From: a virus
Virus record (IMG/VR): IMGVR_UViG_3300047560_000910
Coordinates: 1-39,013 of that record
DNA length: 39,013 nt
Direction: 5' to 3' (one strand)
Shown: piece by piece, positions 32,463 through 39,013 of the stretch
How the letters are laid out: each line of letters opens with the position of its first letter
How positions within the stretch are numbered: the stretch's first letter is position 1
Made by a program: the position numbers and the translations under genes
The notes under the pieces: model-generated
The model's input: only the letters and a program-made list of their open reading frames with translations
The model's database searches: none
Told to the model about the DNA's origin: nothing

Positions 32463-33848
32463 TTAATATGTACCGCAGTCGATATGACCGAATGTTGGCA
32501 ATCCTGATGCGCTCATTTGTAGAACTTGACCGGTAATATCGCCACCGTTATAAATGCTTGTATCATCACCTGTGATGAAACTTGCATCACCGTTAACATC
32601 AATCCATGGCACTGAATTTGCAGTGAATGAAGAGAATGATAACTCTGTTAATAATGCATTGCCGAAACGAACATCTGATGCTGTACCAGAGAATGTGTCG
32701 TTTGTATTAGTTGCATCTTCAATGAATGTGAAACGATTTGCAGATGAATCATAACCGAAGAAACCCGATTTTGCTGCAGAACCATTATGCCATCTAAATT
32801 CTAAACCTTTATCTAATCCATCTGGTGCTAACAATAGCGTTTCATCGCCATTGGCATCTGATTGCATACCCAAAATCAATGTTGGGTTATTAGATTGAAC
32901 TGACGCAGAGTTAACTGTAGTAGTTGTACCCTTAATTGTCAAGTTACCTTCAATAACAACAGAACCGGTATTTTGTGCGCCAGTTGATGGATCCAAATAC
33001 ATGATGTCAGTACCAAATGTACTAACTTTGTTATTTTTGATTTGTAAACCGATTGGTGTGGCTGCAGTCAAATCTGTTGAGAATTTTGATGAGCCATCAT
33101 TATCAACACGTAAACGTTCTAAACCATCTGTGAACATACGCAATTGATTGTTGTTTGCACCAGGAGAATTTTCTGGAGAAACGTATGTGTTACCATCAAT
33201 ATCTTGTAGACGTGAACCGATCGCGTTCCAAGCAATACCATCATAACCTTCGAACACATTTGATGTTGTGTTGAAGCGGAACATACCAGCAAGTGGAGAT
33301 GCATCACGTGTTGCGGTATTACCTACTGGAACACGAATAGCATTTTGACCAGAGAACTGAACATAACCTGTTCCAGTTGGAACAATAAAGATCTTACCAT
33401 CAGTACGTGATGATGAAACAGTGTCAACGTTAATAACTGACAAGTCAATATCTGAATCGATCTTAACTTTACCAGTACCGTTTGCTGCTAGATGCAAGTC
33501 ACCGTTTGTTTCAGTGATCGATAATGTATTACCGTCTAAGCGTAAAGCATCAACGTTTAATACGTTGACTTTTGAATTACTGTCAGTGATAATCGCAGAG
33601 TTTGGATGTAAGACACCATTTTCATGGTCCAACATATCCATGAAGTACTTACCACCGATATGTACAATATCAGTAGCTTCACCAGCAATTTCAGTACCTG
33701 TACCAATATATAAACGATCACCACCAGTAGATGATACTACGCCTTCGATTGGAAGTTGTTGTAGGTATGAGTAAGCTAATTCACCAGTAGCAAGGGTTGA
33801 CGGTGAGCCGCTTAGCCCGGAATTTTTAATTTTAATGATCGTTGCCAT
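32463..33848 (-). CDS. Tail-fibre-like structural protein
   Basis: 461 residues. The start IIKIKNSGLSGSPSTLATGE followed by LAYSYLQQLP resembles the N-terminal SG..P..L..GELA.N motif of fibre proteins in T4-like marine phages. After it comes a beta-rich shaft with paired segments (DALRLDGNTLSITETNGDLH, VIEGNLTIKGTTTTVNSASV), and a C-terminal region ending GQVLQMSASGLPTFGHID. No S74 domain is present. It has TNPTLILG-type loops typical of fibre domains. It is preceded by two small proteins of the same late operon. Confidence 0.78.
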   Translation of the reverse strand: MATIIKIKNSGLSGSPSTLATGELAYSYLQQLPIEGVVSSTGGDRLYIGTGTEIAGEATDIVHIGGKYFMDMLDHENGVLHPNSAIITDSNSKVNVLNVDALRLDGNTLSITETNGDLHLAANGTGKVKIDSDIDLSVINVDTVSSSRTDGKIFIVPTGTGYVQFSGQNAIRVPVGNTATRDASPLAGMFRFNTTSNVFEGYDGIAWNAIGSRLQDIDGNTYVSPENSPGANNNQLRMFTDGLERLRVDNDGSSKFSTDLTAATPIGLQIKNNKVSTFGTDIMYLDPSTGAQNTGSVVIEGNLTIKGTTTTVNSASVQSNNPTLILGMQSDANGDETLLLAPDGLDKGLEFRWHNGSAAKSGFFGYDSSANRFTFIEDATNTNDTFSGTASDVRFGNALLTELSFSSFTANSVPWIDVNGDASFITGDDTSIYNGGDITGQVLQMSASGLPTFGHIDCGTY

Positions 33849-33851
33849 GGT

Positions 33852-34079
33852 TTAGTACTTTCCTCCGATGATTTTCGTCTTGGCTCTTGGATGATCGATC
33901 GTGGCCGTTAATTTGAATTTTTGTGTTTCACTGTCATAAATCATCATGGCACCGTCTTCTAATTCGGTTGCGTCAATATCATTTAGGTCTAATAGGTTTA
34001 GAGACGTAATACCAAGTGCGAATGTACGCACTGTTACTGGGGTATCTAGTCTAATTTTGGATCTAATTGCTGTAGACAT
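33852..34079 (-). CDS. Small fibre/baseplate-type protein
   Basis: 75 residues. The core, LNLLDLNDIDATELEDGAMM followed by IYDSETQKFKL, is the LSDLxDVDxTxLxDGxVLxYxSxTxKW-type motif that recurs in phage tail proteins. The N-terminus TAIRSKIRLDTPVTVRTFAL is of unknown type. The start overlaps the upstream stop as TAATG. Length and context point to a structural connector. Confidence 0.6.
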   Translation of the reverse strand: MSTAIRSKIRLDTPVTVRTFALGITSLNLLDLNDIDATELEDGAMMIYDSETQKFKLTATIDHPRAKTKIIGGKY

Positions 34080-34417
34080 TATGCACCTCTAGTTGCACGT
34101 GGGGTTACAGTTATCTGTCCTTCAACAACTCGAATGACAGTGCCTAATGTAGCATGAACAATTTCAATATCATATACATAACGACCATCGCGCATTGCTG
34201 CAGTTTGTGAGTTTGTGAGTGTTAATTTAACTTCGCCGCGGTTAGTTGTTTTAGTACAACCGATTTGAACCGAAGTGATTGAAGTGTACGACTTTCTAAT
34301 TTGACCGCGCACGTTATATGGTGTCAAATCAATTGGTGTACCAATAGAATCTTCGACGTCAAGCGTGGCTACAAAGTCTGAGCCTTGATCGACAACTAAG
34401 TTAACTAATTGAGACAT
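34079..34417 (-). CDS. Virion protein with BppU-like beta domain
   Basis: 112 residues. VVDQGSDFVATLDVEDSIGT, then PIDLTPYNVRGQIRKSYTS and AAMRDGRYVYDIEIV and EGQITVTPRATR form the pattern of a small Ig-like domain also found at the N-terminus of baseplate upper proteins (BppU) and in other tail-fibre adaptors. It is the first virion gene after the radical SAM cassette and has its own exact late promoter. An adaptor between baseplate and fibre is likely but not shown. Confidence 0.65.
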   Translation of the reverse strand: MSQLVNLVVDQGSDFVATLDVEDSIGTPIDLTPYNVRGQIRKSYTSITSVQIGCTKTTNRGEVKLTLTNSQTAAMRDGRYVYDIEIVHATLGTVIRVVEGQITVTPRATRGA

Positions 34418-34452
34418 GTATGATTAAATCCAAAAATGTGTTATTCTGGCTT

Positions 34453-34460
34453 TATTTATA
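34453..34460 (-). promoter_or_regulatory. Late promoter of the tail-fibre block
   Basis: An exact TATAAATA on the minus strand about 35 nt ahead of the ATG at 34417, within the 66-nt gap after the upstream oxygenase. It marks the boundary between the first enzyme cassette and the virion genes. Confidence 0.72.
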
Positions 34461-34483
34461 TAAGTTGCAGTCTTAAAACTATA

Positions 34484-35059
34484 TCAGGAATGAGTATGTA
34501 GGAATAAATCTACTGGCAAAGCTAGTCTAATATTATGCTGATATGTAGAAACATAATGATATAGGAAACTTGGGAATACAATAATATCACCAGTTTGTGG
34601 AACAAAGGATAGATTTTCGAACCATGGCATAAAGGATTCATCATATCCTCGGTTAGAATTCTGTCTAGGATCTGTGAAAGTAATATTTCCACCAGATTTT
34701 TGGTTTTCACACATTAAATAAAACACTGCAGAAATTTGTGCACCTCTATGATTATGGTGACCAATACTGTAATTGTTATTATTTGTGCCAGCAATCCAAC
34801 CCTTCATTTTATGGCTTTTCCAGTCACTAATATTCCTATTCAAGGATTCTGAAAGGAATGAATTAAACGCAGGATATATTACATTTTCCTTAAATTTATT
34901 AATGTGTTCATCTGGATTTTCTAGTACATTAATCTTTCCAAAGTCACTTGGAAACTTGTTCATATCATAATTAAATAGTAATGTGTTTGCCATCTCTTCA
35001 GCAATAGTAGTATCAATACTAGTTCTATAAACTGGAGTTGCCCAAAGGTTATGCATCAT
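34484..35059 (-). CDS. 2OG-Fe(II) oxygenase-like protein
   Basis: 191 residues. The N-terminal LWATPVYRTSI is the (L/F)xTPVY signature of the phage oxygenase family also seen at 19578. YSIGHHNHRGAQISAVFYLM gives the first ligand pair as H-x-H (His102/His104), not the usual H-x-D; the distal His168 is in IIVFPSFLYHYV and Arg178 likely binds 2-oxoglutarate. The ATG overlaps the preceding stop as ATGA with AGGAG upstream. It ends the radical SAM cassette. The substrate is unknown. Confidence 0.82.
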   Translation of the reverse strand: MMHNLWATPVYRTSIDTTIAEEMANTLLFNYDMNKFPSDFGKINVLENPDEHINKFKENVIYPAFNSFLSESLNRNISDWKSHKMKGWIAGTNNNNYSIGHHNHRGAQISAVFYLMCENQKSGGNITFTDPRQNSNRGYDESFMPWFENLSFVPQTGDIIVFPSFLYHYVSTYQHNIRLALPVDLFLHTHS

Positions 35060-35568
35060 GATATTCTCCTAAGCATCAAGTTCAAGGTGACTCTACTTGA
35101 TTCACCATAATATGTTTCAACACTATGCCAAACATTAGCAGGGAATATAATAAATTGTCCAGCTTTAAATGGTACTACAAAAGTATTGCTATTTTTGTTT
35201 TTAGTATCTGACATCCATTGAGGATTTTTCCAAGATGGATCATATAATTTAATATCACCACCGTTATCCTCATCACCAAATAACTGAAGTACACCAACTA
35301 GTTGATTTCCATAATGGCTATCACAGTGTAATTCGAAATTATTATGACCTTTAGATGTTAATGTTCTAATCCATCCATCGCATATTTCATATTCTGCCAG
35401 GTAATAACGATTCACATATTCTAATAACATTCTTTTATCATTATCATCTAAGACATCTTCGTAATCTTTAGATTGGACATCTACATGTTGAGAATAAATC
35501 TTTGTGCATAGATCTAATGGAACATCAACATTAACTACGCGCGTTGGCCACAAATCATATAACTTCAT
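35056..35568 (-). CDS. 2OG-Fe(II) oxygenase-like protein
   Basis: 170 residues. It has a standard H-x-D...H...R set: ELHCDSHYGNQLVGVLQLFG (His81/Asp83), GQFIIFPANVWHSVE (His148) and SRVTLNLMLRR (Arg159). GGDIKLYDP is the strand between them. The N-terminus LYDLWPTRVVNVDV carries the WPTRV variant of the family's FPTPV motif. It overlaps both neighbours by ATGA, so the three genes after the second SPASM protein are probably translated together. Hydroxylation of a protein or small-molecule substrate is the family expectation. Confidence 0.84.
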   Translation of the reverse strand: MKLYDLWPTRVVNVDVPLDLCTKIYSQHVDVQSKDYEDVLDDNDKRMLLEYVNRYYLAEYEICDGWIRTLTSKGHNNFELHCDSHYGNQLVGVLQLFGDEDNGGDIKLYDPSWKNPQWMSDTKNKNSNTFVVPFKAGQFIIFPANVWHSVETYYGESSRVTLNLMLRRIS

Positions 35569-35969
35569 ATCATAAATTCTTCTTTAAAATAACCATACAC
35601 ATCTGGTACCATGCCAGATGATTCATCAAATTCCCAACCACCAATAGTATTTAATATCTGATGATATGATAATGGATCAGTGCTGTATTGTACAAAATAT
35701 GGATCATTACCGTATAATAAATTTGGATCTTCTAAATATTCTAGTGGACGACCACCAAATTCTTTAGCAAGCCATCGTGCATAACATATTGCAACCATAT
35801 ATGATTTAGCAGGATAAATCCAACCAATATCTCGCTTAGTAAAATATTCCACAGCATGTAAAACTATATCATTCGATATAACAATATCTTTATCATGCAA
35901 GTCATCATCATGAACAGGATTTAATTTGTGATAAATTTCCTGTCGTATTTTCCAATCATTATTTTTCAT
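35565..35969 (-). CDS. Unknown protein within the radical SAM/oxygenase cassette
   Basis: 134 residues from the ATG at 35969, preceded by AGG 5 nt before it; an in-frame TTG at 35984 is a less likely start. The protein is mixed alpha/beta with several His and Asp near the front (LNPVHDDDLHDKDIVISND), a helix YMVAICYARWLAKEFGGRPL, and a C-terminus rich in Gly, Pro and aromatics. I do not recognise a family. It has no Cys cluster. Because it is coupled by ATGA to an oxygenase and follows a radical SAM gene, it may be a partner, a recognition protein or a substrate for them. Confidence 0.6.
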   Translation of the reverse strand: MKNNDWKIRQEIYHKLNPVHDDDLHDKDIVISNDIVLHAVEYFTKRDIGWIYPAKSYMVAICYARWLAKEFGGRPLEYLEDPNLLYGNDPYFVQYSTDPLSYHQILNTIGGWEFDESSGMVPDVYGYFKEEFMI

Positions 35970-36010
35970 TGGGCCTATGTACAACGGTGTATTAAAGTGT
36001 TAAAATAGAT

Positions 36011-36928
36011 CTACCCCCAGGGGCCAGTAGTATACCATTTAATTAATTTACTAAAGCCATTGCAGGATTCATCTACAGATTTTACATCTCTTAGATGTTC
36101 AGATAAACAGTTTCCATAATATTCGCATGCATTACAGAATTTATTATTAGAGACTCTATCATGTTCAATATCACACCATTTTAAGTATTCATCAAACGTA
36201 TCATACTCTTTAAAGAATTCATTGTCATTCAAGTCAAATTCCAAAACACCATATTTTCCATTAGGAGTTATATAAACGTGATCATTTGAAAAACTGTTTC
36301 TAGTCTTATTTAGTACAGATTCCAGAAGCGCTTCATTTACGAATTCAAAATTCTTATTAGGATGTTCTATCCACCTCTTCACAAAATCCTCATACATCGT
36401 ATATGGAATATTGAATTGGTTTGCTTGATTAGTGCTATATGGTTTTATTTCAACAGAGATTAAGTTATTCAAGACATTAAGCGTATTAACCATGTCATCA
36501 ACATCTTTTCCTATTAAATCTGGACCTGCTAAAATCAATACAGAAAACTCTTTATTTAATAATGCCATATTACGCCACACACGTTGATGTTGTTCTCTAG
36601 CATTAAAATCATAACTAACTGAAGTGTGAACTCTAGGATCTGTTGTAATTTCATTAACCATGGAAAGGTTTGTGATGATATTAATATTTTTAATTCCATA
36701 GAGACGAAGCATATCAATCATATCATTCCAATAATCCAATGGAAGTAAACCAACTTCACCACCATAAATGTCAACCATATCGATTGTGCATTCAGAAGAA
36801 ATTTCAGATAACATTTCCTCCAAACGATTTAATGGCAATAATGTCTTGTCAGATAGTTGTTCTGGTGTAAGATAGCAAAATTCACAATGGAAGTTACAAT
36901 AGTACCATGGGTTAATTGATAAAATCAT
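36011..36928 (-). CDS. Radical SAM protein with short SPASM-like C-terminus
   Basis: 305 residues. The N-terminal CNFHCEFC (Cys11, 15, 18) is the CX3CX2C motif that binds the SAM-cleaving 4Fe-4S cluster, and DIYGGEVGLLP the GGE motif. The barrel continues with NINIITNLSM and ends near residue 170. The C-terminal part has FCNACEYYGNC (Cys265, 268, 274) and Cys252/Cys289, a SPASM-type auxiliary cluster arrangement but with fewer Cys than the neighbour at 37439. Such enzymes usually act on peptides. The last residues are TTGPWG. It overlaps the upstream oxygenase stop as ATGA. Confidence 0.85.
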   Translation of the reverse strand: MILSINPWYYCNFHCEFCYLTPEQLSDKTLLPLNRLEEMLSEISSECTIDMVDIYGGEVGLLPLDYWNDMIDMLRLYGIKNINIITNLSMVNEITTDPRVHTSVSYDFNAREQHQRVWRNMALLNKEFSVLILAGPDLIGKDVDDMVNTLNVLNNLISVEIKPYSTNQANQFNIPYTMYEDFVKRWIEHPNKNFEFVNEALLESVLNKTRNSFSNDHVYITPNGKYGVLEFDLNDNEFFKEYDTFDEYLKWCDIEHDRVSNNKFCNACEYYGNCLSEHLRDVKSVDESCNGFSKLIKWYTTGPWG

Positions 36929-37458
36929 CCTACTAATATCTCATTAATGTTATAATTGAATAGAGCAACTCGTCTATCCATTGGCAATTTCAGTTCTGTC
37001 ACAATATGTTCGAATCTTAATCCATGGTTCATAAATGATACATCATATTTCTGTGGATAAAATTCACCCGTTAATTCTTTTGTTTGTGCATCTCTAAATC
37101 GTGTCATTCCACCAATATCTTCATCCATCGAATCCAAATAAAGGAGCACACATATGTTATAACCTTCTACATTATCATTATGCCATGACAACGTTGCATC
37201 ATCCATACCATTTACAATTTCACAATCATTACCAATTCTATAAGATGAATCTAATGAATGCAAGTACTTATTTGCAATCAAGTGTTGTGTATTTTTAATT
37301 GCATATTCTATTGCAGGATTACGTTTAATTAATTGTAAACCTTGACCCTTCCAATTTTTCCATTCCCATGAATCAATATCATTTAGATATCGAAACATTT
37401 CTGGATCGTTTATTTTGTGAAAGCCATTATTAAAAAAATTATCGTGCAGCGTTTGCAT
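36925..37458 (-). CDS. Probable 2OG-Fe(II) oxygenase-like protein
   Basis: 177 residues. LSWHNDNVEGYNICVLLYLD supplies H-x-D (His93/Asp95); GGMTRF is the usual strand after it; the distal His is probably His151 in GLRFEHIVTE (or His145 in MNHG), with Arg162/163 as the 2-oxoglutarate contact. This pattern resembles prolyl-hydroxylase-type 2OG enzymes more than the FPTPV group in this window. It sits between two radical SAM/SPASM genes, overlapping them by 20 and 4 nt. AAGGATATTATAG-ATG is its ribosome site. Confidence 0.72.
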   Translation of the reverse strand: MQTLHDNFFNNGFHKINDPEMFRYLNDIDSWEWKNWKGQGLQLIKRNPAIEYAIKNTQHLIANKYLHSLDSSYRIGNDCEIVNGMDDATLSWHNDNVEGYNICVLLYLDSMDEDIGGMTRFRDAQTKELTGEFYPQKYDVSFMNHGLRFEHIVTELKLPMDRRVALFNYNINEILVG

Positions 37459-38473
37459 CTATAATATCCTTCGATAGCAATTTCATCTTTTTACAATGAA
37501 CTTCTGTTAAACCGTAATCTTTATGATCTTTAATTGTTTTCCTGCAACCATTGCAGATTTCAAACATTGGACATGTATAACAATCATCAGTCATAGTCTG
37601 TAATTCCATAACATGCTTAATTGGAAAAATCTTTGTACCTGACATTTCAGATTTAAAATCTATTGGATATAATCTGTCATCACCAAATGCACCACATGAA
37701 TAGTAGTCTCCACTTGGTTGGAGTGTCCTAATACCAGAATCACAGTCACGATTTTGTGGACAACACGTAGATTGACCACGTAATCTTTTCATCATCTGTT
37801 TGGTATTAAATTCCCAATGGTGTAACTTACGTTTCCAAATATCAACATAGATTTCATAGATGTCTGCAAGAAGATATGGTTGACCTTCTTGACCCATGAT
37901 AATACCTTTGAATTTTGTAGGAGGACCAGAAGACATGGCATAATTTAACTTGCATTCCACATCCATGCGCATAGCAAGTTGAACATTTTTATATGCTAGG
38001 TGTTCATTTTCTTTTGTAATAACAGAGATAAATCCTGGACGATATCCACAATGCTCTAACATTGCATCAGATACTTTCCAAAAATCTTCCTCAGTAAACT
38101 CGCTCAAGTCTCCTTTGAGTCTACCTCCACCATATTGAAATGATGTTGTGACACCTACTCGTCTATTATTAAATAGGTCTTTCCACTTCTCAGGATTTTT
38201 ATAAAATGGCCAAAGATTGCTTGTGATACTTATTGTTGTATTCTCATAATCATTTGCATCTAACCATTCAATGATTTTCCAATAGTAATCTACTGGCATC
38301 ATTAATGGATCGCCACCATTTACAATAATGGTTCTAGTTTCTGGGAATCTTTTTAGAAAATCAAACACGTACTGTAAATCCAGTTCTGCAGACTTATCAT
38401 CAGTGATATGTGTGCTAGAACAGAATGTGCATTTGAAATTACACTTCTCAGTAGGTTTAATTATCAAGTCCAT
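37439..38473 (-). CDS. Radical SAM protein with SPASM domain
   Basis: 344 residues. CNFKCTFC (Cys11, 15, 18) is the SAM-cluster motif and VNGGDPLMMP the GGD/GGE motif. The C-terminal domain carries nine Cys: STCCPQNRDC (237, 238, 244), YYSCGAFG (260), then DDCYTCPMFEICNGC (298, 301, 307, 310) and Cys327. The CX2CX5CX2C...C layout is the SPASM signature that holds auxiliary 4Fe-4S clusters in peptide-modifying enzymes. The ATG lies inside the end of the preceding radical SAM gene. The substrate is unknown, and it has no recognised RiPP leader-binding (RRE) domain. Confidence 0.9.
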   Translation of the reverse strand: MDLIIKPTEKCNFKCTFCSSTHITDDKSAELDLQYVFDFLKRFPETRTIIVNGGDPLMMPVDYYWKIIEWLDANDYENTTISITSNLWPFYKNPEKWKDLFNNRRVGVTTSFQYGGGRLKGDLSEFTEEDFWKVSDAMLEHCGYRPGFISVITKENEHLAYKNVQLAMRMDVECKLNYAMSSGPPTKFKGIIMGQEGQPYLLADIYEIYVDIWKRKLHHWEFNTKQMMKRLRGQSTCCPQNRDCDSGIRTLQPSGDYYSCGAFGDDRLYPIDFKSEMSGTKIFPIKHVMELQTMTDDCYTCPMFEICNGCRKTIKDHKDYGLTEVHCKKMKLLSKDIIDANAAR

Positions 38474-39013
38474 CTAAATACCTTTGAACCCAATCTTCAA
38501 TACGTAAACCATCATATAATAAAAAGTCTTCATCTAATCTTTCACCTAACACAATCTTGTCAATTTCTCGTTTGATGTTTTTAAACCAATCAAATTCTTG
38601 GATTTCTTGATATCGTTTACGCAGTTCAATGCTAGGCAATTGACCATCTTTTACAGTAGGACCAAATGCACGTTGGGCATAATTCATGAAGAACATTTCT
38701 TTCCATTCTTCAGATGTAAAACTATACGATTCAATTACAAATTCTTGTGGAGATTTATATTTAGTTAATACACAATCTGACACATAACAAATATCATTAT
38801 CATCATTTTCAGTAATCCCAGCTTTTGTAGTTTTGATTTTATGCAATCGTTGATATAATGTATTTGCAAGTTCTGTTGCTGGTAATACAGACAATGGACC
38901 ACGACTCCAGTCCCAAAACTTTGTATGAAGAACTAAATCCATTTCAGCATAAAATGTATCTATAGTCGAACCAGGTAATCCTAAAATCAATTCTAGTTTA
39001 CCATGTTTATTAT
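38457..39013 (-). CDS. C-terminal part of a radical SAM protein, possibly B12-dependent type
   Basis: The reading frame is open to the window edge, so the true start is upstream. An in-frame TTG at 38990 is not a believable start, because the conserved motif begins before it. NKHGKLELILGLPGSTIDTF matches the ELILGLPGET strand-loop near the end of the radical SAM barrel in B12-binding-type enzymes, and GPLSVLPATELANTLYQRL the following LxVLPGTEL segment. The Fe-S cluster Cys residues and any B12 domain lie outside the window. It leads the cassette and overlaps the SPASM gene by 17 nt. Confidence 0.72.
   Translation of the reverse strand, partial: NKHGKLELILGLPGSTIDTFYAEMDLVLHTKFWDWSRGPLSVLPATELANTLYQRLHKIKTTKAGITENDDNDICYVSDCVLTKYKSPQEFVIESYSFTSEEWKEMFFMNYAQRAFGPTVKDGQLPSIELRKRYQEIQEFDWFKNIKREIDKIVLGERLDEDFLLYDGLRIEDWVQRYLDGLDN

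Noticed and set aside
36011-36030. CCCCAGGGG hairpin as terminator at the end of the second radical SAM gene
   Set aside because: The stem is only 4 bp, lies inside the last codons (GPWG), and no T-run follows.
38457-38990. Complete 177-codon gene starting at 38990
   Set aside because: The apparent start is TTG within a conserved LILGLPG motif, and the frame is open to the window edge, so it is the end of a longer gene.
1-39013. tRNA genes, transposases, integrase or attachment sites
   Set aside because: No cloverleaf-like GGTTCGA-type segments in a supporting context, no IS-type inverted repeats and no recombinase genes were seen by eye.

Overview
The window is the virion-morphogenesis region of a T4-like myovirus. 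It is AT-rich, and its gene order resembles that of marine T4-like phages such as cyanophages and pelagimyophages. No host gene, tRNA, integrase or insertion sequence was seen. Every supported gene lies on the minus strand, so transcription runs from high to low coordinates. Genes are tightly packed, often joined by ATGA or TAATG overlaps, and the longest gap is about 100 nt. The host cannot be told from this sequence. The photosynthesis genes common in cyanophages are absent here, which is only weak evidence against a cyanobacterial host.

Layout in transcription order. (1) 39013-34484: an enzyme cassette with the C-terminal part of a radical SAM protein cut by the window edge, two radical SAM/SPASM proteins, three 2OG-Fe(II) oxygenase-like proteins and one unknown protein. 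(2) 34417-24146: tail-fibre and other virion proteins. These include a 1111-residue fibre with four N-terminal carbohydrate-binding-like modules, an internal duplication and a C-terminal S74 autoprotease/chaperone; three tandem Cys/Gly-rich paralogues; and a protein with a tail-assembly-chaperone-like end. (3) 24073-18967: a second enzyme cassette with a GT9-like glycosyltransferase, a one-domain carbamoyltransferase, a two-domain carbamoyltransferase and two more 2OG oxygenases. A sigma70-like promoter overlapping a perfect 12-bp inverted repeat precedes it. (4) 18904-16863: a small virion protein, a repeat fibre that ends where an S74 domain would be expected, and a Dps-like ferritin. (5) 16861-2662: the T4 core in canonical order, gp13, gp14, an extra structural protein, gp15, gp16, gp17, a membrane protein, gp18, gp19, gp20, gp67-like, gp68-like, gp21, gp22, gp23. 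(6) 2562-1: a tail-tube-fold protein at the gp3 locus, then UvsY, UvsW and the start of an Sm-like protein.

Regulation can be read partly from the sequence. Exact matches to the T4 late promoter TATAAATA precede the 112-residue virion protein, the 92-residue protein, the 140-residue protein, gp18 (two copies), gp67-like and the tube-fold protein. A UUCG hairpin terminator follows gp23. uvsY-uvsW has a sigma70-type promoter instead, which fits earlier expression of recombination genes.

The most novel content is the two enzyme cassettes placed among the tail-fibre genes. Their mix of radical SAM, SPASM, 2OG oxygenase, carbamoyltransferase and glycosyltransferase genes suggests a programme of post-translational or glycan modification. 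The target may be virion proteins, for example the Cys-rich triplet, or host surface glycans; this is inference.
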